Below, one piece after another: positions 17,595 to 25,382 of a DNA stretch of 40,353 nt (position 1 is its first letter; every line of letters starts with the position of its first letter). The translations under genes were made by a program, and so were the position numbers. Source of the stretch: Bryobacterales bacterium (GTDB lineage Bacteria; Acidobacteriota; Terriglobia; Bryobacterales; Bryobacteraceae). Under the pieces are notes generated by a model that ran no database searches, was not told the DNA's origin, and saw nothing but the letters and a program-made list of their open reading frames with translations. The stretch spans positions 1-40,353 of the forward strand of contig PLRJ01000054.1 of assembly GCA_003163855.1 (NCBI GenBank), given 5' to 3'.

Positions 17595-18314
17595 TTGGCT
17601 GCTCCCGACGTCTCGGTCGTGCTGGTGTCGCCGCGCAATCCCCTGAACATCGGGGCCGCGGCGCGCGCCATGAGCAACTTTGGATTCACCAAGATGCGCC
17701 TGGTGAATCCTTATGACCTGGCCTTTCGCGAAGCCAAATCGGCTGTCAAATCGAATTACATTCTTCAGCAGGCACAGGTCTTCACCACCGTCGCCGAGGC
17801 CATCGCGGACTGCGATCTCGTCATAGGCGGAACCTCCGTCGGTAATCGCGATCTGCATCTTCCGCTGCATCGGCTGGAAGCTGGCGGCCAGATACTGAAA
17901 GAACACAAAGGCGCCATCGCCATCCTGTTCGGCTCAGAGAAGTTCGGCCTGTCGAACGATGACATCAGCCATTGTCACTGGCTTTACCGCATCCCCGCGC
18001 GCGAAGAACACGCTTCCATGAACCTCGGTCAGGCTGTGGCCATCACACTGTATGAGTTGTGCCGCAATCCTGACATGGAGATTGCCCGCTTCGAGGCGGT
18101 GGAACGGGCGTCCGGAGCAGAGTTGGAGCGGCTGACCACACTGCTGCAGACGATGCTGACCGAAGCGGGATACATCAACGAGCGGACCAGCGTCACCTCC
18201 GAGCAAAAGCTGCGCCGCCTGGTGATGCGTCTCGGAATGCCGGCCTCTGATGCCCATACGTGGCTCGGGATTTTGCGCCAGCTTCATTGGAAGATGAAGC
18301 AGAATGGTTCGTGA
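17595..18314 (+). CDS. TrmJ-like tRNA/rRNA 2'-O-methyltransferase (SPOUT)
   Basis: A 239-residue SAM-dependent RNA methyltransferase with a trefoil-knot SPOUT fold. Motif 1 is NPLNIGAAARAMSNFGF near residues 15-31, motif 2 is LFGSEKFGLSNDD near 114-126, and motif 3 is ASMNLGQAVAITLYEL near 140-155. This is the TrmJ/LasT pattern, predicted to act on position 32 of tRNA. The TTG start directly follows the speA stop; GGAG 6 nt upstream lies inside the speA end, so translation is probably coupled. The C-terminal helical extension (about 165-239) is typical of TrmJ. Confidence 0.85.
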   Translation: MAAPDVSVVLVSPRNPLNIGAAARAMSNFGFTKMRLVNPYDLAFREAKSAVKSNYILQQAQVFTTVAEAIADCDLVIGGTSVGNRDLHLPLHRLEAGGQILKEHKGAIAILFGSEKFGLSNDDISHCHWLYRIPAREEHASMNLGQAVAITLYELCRNPDMEIARFEAVERASGAELERLTTLLQTMLTEAGYINERTSVTSEQKLRRLVMRLGMPASDAHTWLGILRQLHWKMKQNGS

Positions 18315-18346
18315 AGCATCGCCGTTTGATCGGATGGCCTGACGCG

Positions 18347-18391
18347 AAGCTTACGGCTTTAAGAACCGAAGCGAAAAGATGTCGTAAGCTT
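18347..18391. terminator. Candidate bidirectional terminator hairpin
   Basis: AAGCTTACG (18347-18355) and CGTAAGCTT (18383-18391) are a perfect 9-bp inverted repeat with a 27-bp spacer, at the convergent junction of the TrmJ-like gene and the exported repeat protein. It overlaps the last codons of the latter. There is no clean U-tract, so confidence is modest. Confidence 0.3.
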
Positions 18392-19925
18392 GCTCCTTGA
18401 TCGGATCGCTGAGGCCATAAAGTGCAAAGAAGTGGGTCTCGGATACGCCTGGATTGTAAATAATTACCGAAGAAACATCCGCACCCCACATGCCATTACA
18501 CAGCCCATCACCTTTTTCCATATCCTCATTTTTTACTGGCTTAGGATGTGCATAGGCGCCGAACGGTTCTACCTGGTACTCGTGCCATCCCGGTTGTTCC
18601 TCATTCTGTGCCCTCACGGCTCGACAACTGGCGCGCGCTTGTGAGTCTGTAAATTTAGCGATAATTTGCTGGCGAATCGCGGCCTCAATAGGCTGAGTCG
18701 CCGGCTTCTCATGTACCTCTATTTGCGTTTGAAGGGGATAATTCATGCCGATTCGCATCCCTATTCCTTCTGCCGTATCGCCAAAGACCCACTGATTTCC
18801 GCTTTGGCATCGCTGTACCAATAACTCCAGGCCATGCTTCTTGCTTACAAACCGAACCCAAGCACATCCTTGCATCGGAGGATGGCTGGCCTGCAGCGAC
18901 GTACCCGCGGCAGGTGAAGCATTCGAAACGGAAGCGGAAGTTGTCTTAGGCTCGGCTTTAAAGGTGTTCGCGTCCGCAGCCGCAAACGCTATAAACGGCT
19001 GCATAAGTTGCATGATCTTCAACTTTGAAAGAGCGCTCAACTGCCCCTTGGGTAGCAGGAACGAGATCGGCGCAAACGCCCCCAAATCCGAGCGCACCAC
19101 AAGATGCAAAACATCATGTTCATCCTCGGTCAGCGCGGAAAGCTGAAGAAAGGTGACATGGGAATTCGGCCACAGGACCATATCCCGCATGCCACGGTAA
19201 ATGCCACCCGCTGGACGCGGTTGAAATACGCCGTCTACTATGACGTTGTCACGCGTGTAATCGGGCGATTGCATCACAGCGTGCACACCTTCAATCATCA
19301 AGATGGCGTCGCCATTGTGCCTCTTCAGAATTGCGTCCAATTCCAGCACGTTCTCGCTCGGGAGCGACGTTCGCGATGGGGCCACTCCGTTAGGCTGCGC
19401 CGGGCGGGGTTCGCTTTGACGCACGGGGGCGGCCGCTGGCTCAACCGCCGCTCTCCCAGCATTTGCAGGGGAAGTAGCCGAGGTCGCCAGTGGTTCAAGG
19501 ATCTGGCCCATCAGCGACTGCAATTGCGCCTCAGTCATGTGCGCCAACGTGCCGCTCGGTTCGAGAAAAGCAATCGGCAAAACCATGCCCGCAGCATCCA
19601 CCGTGACTCGTAAAACGTCATACTTCGCCGTGTCGGCCTGCTCAATCCTCATCACCCGCACCGTTCGGCCGGCTGGGATCGAAACATCACGCCCGCCATG
19701 TACAAAACGAGCCGAGCCGCGCGATATCGCGCCGTCTAAGATGTGAACTTCACTCGGCCGTCCTACTAAATCGGTGCTCGCGTGTAGTCCATCCACTTTA
19801 ACTTTGCAAAGCGCGTGGGCGCCTCCGTAATCGTTCTTTAAAGCTGCAACCGCATTCTGCCCGCGCAAAGCTCCTGCCATAGAAAGGCATACAGAGAGCG
19901 CCTGGACGATTCTTACCTTCAGCAT
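18351..19925 (-). CDS. Exported protein with internally duplicated domain, unknown function
   Basis: A 524-residue protein I do not recognise. The N-terminus looks like a signal peptide (hydrophobic residues 7-21). Two copies of a domain of about 95-110 residues are visible: copy A about 45-147 and copy B about 212-315. They share I-x-D/V-DG-x...G-x-R-D-V/M...V-x-V/F...DVL-x-V-x...P-I-x-FL-x-P-x-G-x-L...LM-x-Q/P. They are joined by an Ala/Pro-rich linker (148-190); a second linker (320-350) precedes a C-terminal domain with four cysteines (C354, C373, C434, C476). GGAGG 8 nt before the ATG supports the start. It follows the thioredoxin-like membrane gene by 29 bp in the same direction. Confidence 0.7.
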   Translation of the reverse strand: MLKVRIVQALSVCLSMAGALRGQNAVAALKNDYGGAHALCKVKVDGLHASTDLVGRPSEVHILDGAISRGSARFVHGGRDVSIPAGRTVRVMRIEQADTAKYDVLRVTVDAAGMVLPIAFLEPSGTLAHMTEAQLQSLMGQILEPLATSATSPANAGRAAVEPAAAPVRQSEPRPAQPNGVAPSRTSLPSENVLELDAILKRHNGDAILMIEGVHAVMQSPDYTRDNVIVDGVFQPRPAGGIYRGMRDMVLWPNSHVTFLQLSALTEDEHDVLHLVVRSDLGAFAPISFLLPKGQLSALSKLKIMQLMQPFIAFAAADANTFKAEPKTTSASVSNASPAAGTSLQASHPPMQGCAWVRFVSKKHGLELLVQRCQSGNQWVFGDTAEGIGMRIGMNYPLQTQIEVHEKPATQPIEAAIRQQIIAKFTDSQARASCRAVRAQNEEQPGWHEYQVEPFGAYAHPKPVKNEDMEKGDGLCNGMWGADVSSVIIYNPGVSETHFFALYGLSDPIKEQAYDIFSLRFLKP

Positions 19926-19954
19926 GTTTTGCGCCTCCGACTATATGCAGATTT

Positions 19955-21301
19955 CTAGCGCGAACCATCGCGCCTGCTCACCATGTTCAGAACATATTGT
20001 TCAAAATTGGCCTTTTCATAGCCACGGGAGACAAATACTGTGGCGCCGTTGCGCCAGATAAAGGTGGGAGAAATAATGTGATAGCGCCTATACTGAGCAA
20101 AAACATCGTTGAGCGCCTTCGCGCCATTTGCCACGCTGTTATACGCGTCGATACGCTGCGGCGAGCTACGGATCGGCGGCGAGACTCTGGTTTTCTGGAA
20201 AATTCCAGCCACAACTGCCGGGTCGCGCGTATAGGCAACATCGGCAGTAGCGGCGGCAGTAGCCTCGCTCACTGGATATAAAATCCAGCGGATCTGGACA
20301 TCGCTCAGCTTACCCACCCAGTCATGAAAGAACTGGAGCGCATACGGACAAGTGCTATAGGCCAACACGTACAACACCGGGCCACTGCCCTGCGCCGCAT
20401 AGGGTATGTTTTCTACCGCGGCCCAGACCCGCTCTGCCTCGGCGCCCGTGGTTCCGCCATCGCCTCTCGCATTCATGCTCTGTGCTTTCACACCAGCAGC
20501 ACCGAAGGTCGTGATTAGCAGAAGGGCTATTGCGGGACCGCTGCTCTTGACGAAGCCAAGCCGGAATACTTGCCTTGCCAGCAACAAACCGATGATGATC
20601 AAAAGATAGACGCCAAGTCTGATGGAAAACATCTGGCCCATCTCGCGGGTCAACGCTCTGCCTGCGAAGCCCTGAACCTCTCTAATGGCGTCATGAACCG
20701 CTGACACAATTGCAATCGTTCCGACTAGGGTTGCCACAAGTGGCGCCGCGTAAAGCCATCGCGCCCGCTGATCTCGGATAAAAGGGACAGTGAAAGGTGC
20801 TGCCATCGCGCAAATCGCCAGAAAGCTGAAAAAACCATGACTCATCAACGTCGTTGTTAAGTCGAGGCCCAACATTTCCCAGAAGGTGAAAGACTTGTCA
20901 AACACTGGCGTCTTAAAGGCCACGGCCGGCATGCTGAACCAGATGATCCAGAACAAGATCGCCAGAATCACGTTCGTCTTCCCCATTCGTGCGGCCATTC
21001 GCAGTATTCCCTGCGTAGCCGCGCCTGCCGCTTCCTTGCCGTGTACCTGGGCCACTCCGCTGAATTGTTCAAACCTTTCTCTGGCTAGTTGCTGGGCATC
21101 TACAACTGTCATGGCAACAATGGCTCCACTGGTATCGGTCGACACCTCCACGGTCATGTTTGCCGTCGGCGCCACTGGCGAAAGCCACACATTCTCAAGC
21201 AGGAAAGCTTTTTGCTGTCCATTTACAAGAATCAGTCCAGGCGTGCTTCCAGGAACCTTGATAATGGTCCCCCGCATTGTTGTTGCATTACTTGTTTGCA
21301 T
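19955..21301 (-). CDS. Membrane protein with periplasmic thioredoxin-like domain, CPYA active site
   Basis: A 448-residue protein with three parts. Residues 1-100 are a soluble beta-rich region. Residues about 110-272 hold five hydrophobic segments (roughly 110-128, 150-171, 183-202, 226-245, 255-272). Residues about 285-445 resemble a DsbA/DsbG-type thioredoxin fold, with S-T-C318-P-Y-A321 where the active-site CPYC is expected and a cis-proline-like SPT at 411-413. The second active-site Cys is replaced by Ala, so disulfide exchange would have to be monothiol-type or is lost. AAGGAG 7 nt upstream supports the start. It diverges from the ECF sigma gene. Confidence 0.75.
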   Translation of the reverse strand: MQTSNATTMRGTIIKVPGSTPGLILVNGQQKAFLLENVWLSPVAPTANMTVEVSTDTSGAIVAMTVVDAQQLARERFEQFSGVAQVHGKEAAGAATQGILRMAARMGKTNVILAILFWIIWFSMPAVAFKTPVFDKSFTFWEMLGLDLTTTLMSHGFFSFLAICAMAAPFTVPFIRDQRARWLYAAPLVATLVGTIAIVSAVHDAIREVQGFAGRALTREMGQMFSIRLGVYLLIIIGLLLARQVFRLGFVKSSGPAIALLLITTFGAAGVKAQSMNARGDGGTTGAEAERVWAAVENIPYAAQGSGPVLYVLAYSTCPYALQFFHDWVGKLSDVQIRWILYPVSEATAAATADVAYTRDPAVVAGIFQKTRVSPPIRSSPQRIDAYNSVANGAKALNDVFAQYRRYHIISPTFIWRNGATVFVSRGYEKANFEQYVLNMVSRRDGSR

Positions 21302-21324
21302 TCGCTAGCTCCTTCTAACTTGAA

Positions 21325-21338
21325 GTAAGTTCACTTAC
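21325..21338. promoter_or_regulatory. Perfect palindrome, candidate operator
   Basis: GTAAGT-TC-ACTTAC is a perfect 6+2+6 bp palindrome, starting 24 bp upstream of the start of the thioredoxin-like membrane gene and about 130 bp upstream of the ECF gene. Its size and place fit a dimeric repressor site. The cognate regulator is not visible in the window. Confidence 0.4.
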
Positions 21339-21423
21339 GTACTTCCCAATCGTTTTCGCATCTGTTAAACTCGACCCGTCAGAGTATCTCGGTCGGCGGA
21401 TAATGGTTGTTCAGGCCCCGCCG

Positions 21424-21459
21424 GCGTTCCTCAGTGAGCATTACGAAGAACGCGAGGAA
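21424..21459 (+). promoter_or_regulatory. Two mutually exclusive hairpins over the ECF ribosome site
   Basis: GCGTTC (21424-21429) pairs with GAACGC (21448-21453), while the overlapping TTCCTC (21427-21432) pairs with GAGGAA (21454-21459), the ribosome site of the ECF gene. Only one pairing can form at a time; one hides the ribosome site and the other leaves it free. Seen by eye, not folded computationally. Confidence 0.35.
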
Positions 21460-21467
21460 AACTAATC

Positions 21468-22064
21468 ATGTCTGTTGAAGTTAATGACAAACTGACGAAA
21501 GAAGCTCCTGATGCAGTGAGGGCCGCAACTGACAGGGGTCAGCAGAACCAGCCTCCAAAGGAGGCCTTAGATGACCTCTTCGCCGGGATCTATCAAGAGC
21601 TGCGCGTATTGGCTTACGCCATAAAACGGAACCACGCCAATGCCACGCTGAACCCCACTGCCTTGGTTGATGAGGTCTATCTCCGAATGGTGCATTCGCC
21701 CAATGTCGCTTTGTTGCCCAGGCTACATTTCAAACGGATAGCCGGACGTGCCATGCGTCAAGTCCTGATAGATTCGGCCAGAAACAGGCTCGCCCAGAAA
21801 CGGGGGGGCGTTGATCGTCCATTTGTCATGACAGTCGGCGATTCGGCGGCCGAACAGATCCCCTGTGACGAGCGCTTGCTGGCGCTACATGACGCGCTTG
21901 ACGAGCTGTCTCGCATCAATGTTCGTCAGTCGGCCATTGTCGAACACCGCTTCTTTGGGGGCATGACGGAACCCGACATCTCGCTGCTGCTGGGAATATC
22001 TCCCGCTACCGTTCAACGTGAATGGCGCGTTGCTCGTGCCTGGCTAAATCGCCGGCTTGGTTAA
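21468..22064 (+). CDS. ECF-type RNA polymerase sigma factor
   Basis: A 198-residue group-4 sigma factor of the ECF_sigma70 branch common in Acidobacteriota and Planctomycetota. Region 2 is about 33-105 (LFAGIYQELRVLA, NATLNPTALVDEVYLRM, LHFKRIAGRAMRQVLIDSARNR). Region 4 is about 138-195, with helix-turn-helix MTEPDISLLLGISPATVQREWRVARAWL. It has an N-terminal extension of about 30 residues. GAGGA 9 nt before ATG 21468 serves as ribosome site. The kinase-TPR gene follows 47 bp later in the same direction, and no anti-sigma gene is seen, so control through the kinase is the natural hypothesis. Confidence 0.92.
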   Translation: MSVEVNDKLTKEAPDAVRAATDRGQQNQPPKEALDDLFAGIYQELRVLAYAIKRNHANATLNPTALVDEVYLRMVHSPNVALLPRLHFKRIAGRAMRQVLIDSARNRLAQKRGGVDRPFVMTVGDSAAEQIPCDERLLALHDALDELSRINVRQSAIVEHRFFGGMTEPDISLLLGISPATVQREWRVARAWLNRRLG

Positions 22065-22111
22065 TCCCCTACTAAGTACCTCTCATTTCAGTAGCGAAAG
22101 CAGCAGTAACT

Positions 22112-24718
22112 ATGGATCCTCTGCGCTGGCAACGTATTCAAGATCTGTTTTTTGCAGTTAGTAACATACCCAAACCCGAACGCTCGGCTCATCTTAGATC
22201 GCTGTGCTCTTGCGACGATGAACTTATTCTCGAGGTGTTAACCCTCCTCGAGGCCGATGAACAGACGAACTCCTTCGTGGACGGCTCGGCCCCAACCATC
22301 GATTCGGCAGCTCTTCCGGCCTTGGTCCGCAAGTATGCTGAAGACGCCTTCAGGCCGTACCACCTCAAACATATCCTAGGAGAAGGCGGGATGGGCGTAG
22401 TCTGGCTGGCCGAGCGCGCCGACATCGCTACGCTTGTCGCAATTAAAATCCTTCGAGACGGCTTTTTCTCTCCAGCCCGCCAGGAACGCTTTGCTGCTGA
22501 AAAGAGAACTCTGGGGCAGCTGAACCATCCCTCCATTGCACGTATCTACGACGCGAACACTTTGCCCGATGGCACGCCCTGGTTCGCCATGGAGTACGTT
22601 GAGGGCGTACCGCTCAACCAATATTGCGGGCAATGCAAGTGTTCCTTTGAAGAACGTCTCCAGCTTTTCAAAACTGCCTGCGAAGCCGTTGACTACGCCC
22701 ATAGCCAGGCGATTATCCATCGCGACCTAAAGCCTTCCAATATTTTGGTCAAGAACAACGGAATACTAAAGCTGGTCGATTTTGGAATTGCCAAGCAGAT
22801 GACCCCTGGCGACTCCTCTTCTGATGTGACCCGGGTGATGACGCTCTCCTATGCTTCTCCTGAGCAAGTCAAAGGCAAGAGTGTCGGGCGCCAAACAGAT
22901 GTTTACTCGTTGGGGGTCATCCTCTATGAACTTATCGCTGGCTCTCATCCTTTCGATCTCTCAAAATCTACTACCAAAGAAGCCGAGTCAATTGTGGTTC
23001 ATGGAGAACCAGAAAGGCCTTCAGCGGTCTACCTTCGCAACGCCGCGAACCCTGCAAATAAATCCTCACTTTACGGCGCGTCGCTTTCAAGGGCAGCGTG
23101 GCGAGACTTGGACGCCATTTGCTCCAAATCCATGGAAAAGGATCTTGAAAATCGGTACCGGTCTGTTGAGGCCCTGATTCGCGATCTTGATCACTTCGCC
23201 AAACGTGAACCTCTGGACGCCCGCACACCCACACTTCGCTACAGACTAGGAAAATTTGCGCTTAGAAATGCCCGTGTCCTTGCAATTTCAGGAAGCGCCT
23301 TTTGCCTGGTCGCGATTGTCGTCATAGTTTTGCTTTTCCGACTTGAGAGATCAAACCGCGCCGAAATCGCACAAAGTGTGGAGACCAGCCGTATCGAAAG
23401 CTTCATGCTCAGTTTATTTGAGGGCCAGGACAAAGTTGCCGGTCCTTCTAATGACCTTCGAGTCTTAACCGTTCTTGCTGGGGGTGAAGCCGAAGCGCGC
23501 TCGTTGAGTTCAGAACCAGCAGTGCAGGCGACCCTGTATCAAACCCTTGCCGATATTTATAGGAAACTTGGTAAATTCGATAAGGCCGAACGGCTATTAA
23601 GCGAATCGTTGCAACTCCGCCAATCCATATACGGCGCCGATCACCAGAAGATAGCTGAAACCCTCATTTCGTTCGCTATGCTTCGTCTGGAGCAAAGCCG
23701 AAATCGTGACGCGGAGGATTTCGCGCGTCGCGCGCTCCAGATCAACCTTCGGCAATTTCCCAAGGCGGATCCTGCAATTGCCAGAAACATGACGGTTCTC
23801 GGACAAGCGCTCGATCAGAACGGTGACCTACAGCAGTCTTTGTCCATTCTTAATGCGGCGCTGCAACTGGAGTCTGCCACGCGCGCCCCCACTGCCGACA
23901 TTGCCGAGACCTTGAATGTTCTGGGCGACGTCAATCTCCGGCTATCTAACAGGCAGGCGGCGTTGGCAGACGATGAACGCGCCAGAGTTCTTCATATCAG
24001 CGTTTATGGTGAAATCCATCCATTAGTTGCCGAAGATCTGAATAACATGGCGGTCGCCTACGAAATGGGCGGAGACCGTGCCGCGGCCGAACGCCTCTAC
24101 CAGCGCGCACTCTCGGTAACTGAGTCCTGGTACGGCGTCGATCATCCGAACGTCTCGCTTATCATGGCGAGTTCCGCTCAGAATCTTCTCTACGAAGGTA
24201 AGTATGTGGAGGCATCAAAACTATTAAACTCAGCTCTAGCCATTCGTCGCAAGTTTTTTGCGGAGAACGATCCGTTCGTCGCATACATCGTCGGCATCAT
24301 GGGCAAGGTTTCGTTGAAGGAAGGAAAGCTCGACGAAGCACAGACAACCTTCCGGCGCGTCCTTACTAACTACCGCGTTGCCTATGGCGAGAAAAACCCG
24401 CTAGTCGGGATCACCATCGGCAACTTGGGCGATGTCGAAATAGAAAGGCGTAACTACGTTGGTGCAGTCCTGCTGTATCGGCAAGCATTGGAACATTTTA
24501 AGGGTGTGCTACCTCCCGACCACCTGCAGGTTGGCTCAGCCGAGGTGAGGTTGGGCGACGCCCTATTTCGCCAGCGCCAATTCAGCGAAGCCAAGCCCCA
24601 CCTTTCAACCGGCCATTCCATCCTGACCAAGAAGGGAGGAGATCCAGGAGGCTGGATCAAATTAGCTGAAAAAGATTTGGCGTCGATTCGCGGTCTTGAG
24701 GAATCTGAAACCAATTAA
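22112..24718 (+). CDS. Transmembrane Ser/Thr protein kinase with C-terminal TPR domain
   Basis: An 868-residue Hanks-type kinase. The kinase domain is about 84-365: glycine loop GEGGMGVVW (90-98), K112 in VAIKIL, catalytic loop HRDLKPSN (203-210), DFG (223-225) and SPE in place of APE (249-251). All catalytic residues are intact. A single membrane segment lies at about 388-409, followed by about 450 residues of TPR repeats (the TPR_10/TPR_12 type, with repeated Y/A-L-x2-R...YG-x-x-H-P). It starts 47 bp after the ECF sigma gene. It probably phosphorylates that sigma factor or a regulator in response to an envelope signal; this is inference from pairing. Confidence 0.92.
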   Translation: MDPLRWQRIQDLFFAVSNIPKPERSAHLRSLCSCDDELILEVLTLLEADEQTNSFVDGSAPTIDSAALPALVRKYAEDAFRPYHLKHILGEGGMGVVWLAERADIATLVAIKILRDGFFSPARQERFAAEKRTLGQLNHPSIARIYDANTLPDGTPWFAMEYVEGVPLNQYCGQCKCSFEERLQLFKTACEAVDYAHSQAIIHRDLKPSNILVKNNGILKLVDFGIAKQMTPGDSSSDVTRVMTLSYASPEQVKGKSVGRQTDVYSLGVILYELIAGSHPFDLSKSTTKEAESIVVHGEPERPSAVYLRNAANPANKSSLYGASLSRAAWRDLDAICSKSMEKDLENRYRSVEALIRDLDHFAKREPLDARTPTLRYRLGKFALRNARVLAISGSAFCLVAIVVIVLLFRLERSNRAEIAQSVETSRIESFMLSLFEGQDKVAGPSNDLRVLTVLAGGEAEARSLSSEPAVQATLYQTLADIYRKLGKFDKAERLLSESLQLRQSIYGADHQKIAETLISFAMLRLEQSRNRDAEDFARRALQINLRQFPKADPAIARNMTVLGQALDQNGDLQQSLSILNAALQLESATRAPTADIAETLNVLGDVNLRLSNRQAALADDERARVLHISVYGEIHPLVAEDLNNMAVAYEMGGDRAAAERLYQRALSVTESWYGVDHPNVSLIMASSAQNLLYEGKYVEASKLLNSALAIRRKFFAENDPFVAYIVGIMGKVSLKEGKLDEAQTTFRRVLTNYRVAYGEKNPLVGITIGNLGDVEIERRNYVGAVLLYRQALEHFKGVLPPDHLQVGSAEVRLGDALFRQRQFSEAKPHLSTGHSILTKKGGDPGGWIKLAEKDLASIRGLEESETN

Positions 24719-24755
24719 TTGCCACAAGGATAGTAGCTTAAAAGCGGCGCTTTGG

Positions 24756-24797
24756 CACTTGTAGCCGGCTAGTCACCTCCCGGCCAAGTGAATTTTC
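24756..24797 (+). terminator. Rho-independent-like terminator after the kinase gene
   Basis: CACTTG (24756-24761) plus GCCGG (24764-24768) can pair with CCGGC (24780-24784) plus CAAGTG (24785-24790): an 11-bp stem with a 2-nt bulge and 11-nt loop, followed by AATTTT. It starts 38 nt past the kinase stop codon. Confidence 0.5.
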
Positions 24798-24880
24798 TCC
24801 CACCCCCTCAACCACATAGAGCCCTTTTCAACCGTTGCCAACACCCCGCCCGGCAGAATCACTGCGGAAAGGCTATCTCT

Positions 24881-24984
24881 ATGGCTAAAGAAAAACACGC
24901 CAATCGCGCGAACGCGCAGAAAAGCACAGGGCCGATCACGACCGAAGGTAAAGTCATCGCCTCCCAGAACGCCGTCAGGAGCAG
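24881..24984 (+). pseudogene. Truncated NAQKSTGP-type hypothetical gene
   Basis: From ATG 24881 the first 32 or so codons read KEKHANRANAQKSTGP...EGK...SQNAVR, the conserved N-terminus of a hypothetical protein family frequent in Acidobacteriota that usually runs on with an aromatic/His-rich region and is much longer. Here the similarity stops near 24980 and the frame runs into the antisense strand of another gene fragment. The 432-bp stretch 24719-25150 holds this remnant, the facing remnant and the terminator, and otherwise nothing I can support. Confidence 0.6.
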
Positions 24985-25114
24985 CACCCGCTCCCCCGTG
25001 CGCCAGGTCTCCGCCGTGCAGAACCAAGTCCGGCGATATCTGGCCCAGGTCGGCCAGTACCGCTTCAAACGCCGTTCGATTGCCGTGGATGTCGGAGACA
25101 ATGGCAACCCGCAT
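24985..25114 (-). pseudogene. Truncated metallophosphoesterase gene
   Basis: From ATG 25114 (minus strand) about 43 codons encode a classical calcineurin-like N-terminus: MRVAIVSDIHGN with metal ligands D8 and H10, then LVLHGGDLAHGG with the second Asp. The downstream NH/HxH motifs are missing; the frame continues only into sequence that is antisense to the NAQKSTGP remnant and stops at 24773. The gene has lost most of its catalytic domain. Confidence 0.65.
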
Positions 25115-25150
25115 TATCTTTGAGCTTCTTCGATGCTATTCTGAATCGCG

Positions 25151-25360
25151 ATGACGAAGGTACAACTCACATTCAAGCTCTCTCGCAGTTTGACTGATGA
25201 CGATTTAAAGCAGATTGCAAAAGTGCACTCTGTCTATGGCATGTTTGCGACCAAAGTTATTTCCGCCGGGCAGGCTCTGTTCGTAGAGTATGACGCATCG
25301 CGCCTTTCGCCTAAAGAGGTGCGCGCTACTTTGGAACAACATGGGTTACCGTTAACGTAA
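25151..25360 (+). CDS. Small hypothetical protein, possible ferredoxin-like fold
   Basis: A 69-residue protein with beta-alpha-beta-beta-alpha pattern (strand VQLTFKLS, helix TDDDLKQIAKVH, strand MFATKVIS, strand ALFVEYDA, helix SPKEVRATLEQHG), like a heavy-metal-associated domain but without the CxxC metal site. It lies 22 bp before the PQQ dehydrogenase and in the same direction, so the two may be co-transcribed. No clear ribosome site. Function unknown. Confidence 0.6.
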   Translation: MTKVQLTFKLSRSLTDDDLKQIAKVHSVYGMFATKVISAGQALFVEYDASRLSPKEVRATLEQHGLPLT

Positions 25361-25382
25361 TACTGGCGTAGGAGGATCGTCG

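Noticed and set aside
16938..17906. A 322-codon minus-strand frame opposite speA and the TrmJ-like gene
   Set aside because: It spans the junction of two well-supported genes and has no domain; a compositional shadow.
24788..25123. The 111-codon plus-strand frame as an intact gene
   Set aside because: Only the part from 24881 to about 24980 resembles a family; the rest is antisense to a metallophosphoesterase N-terminus, so I treat it as a remnant.
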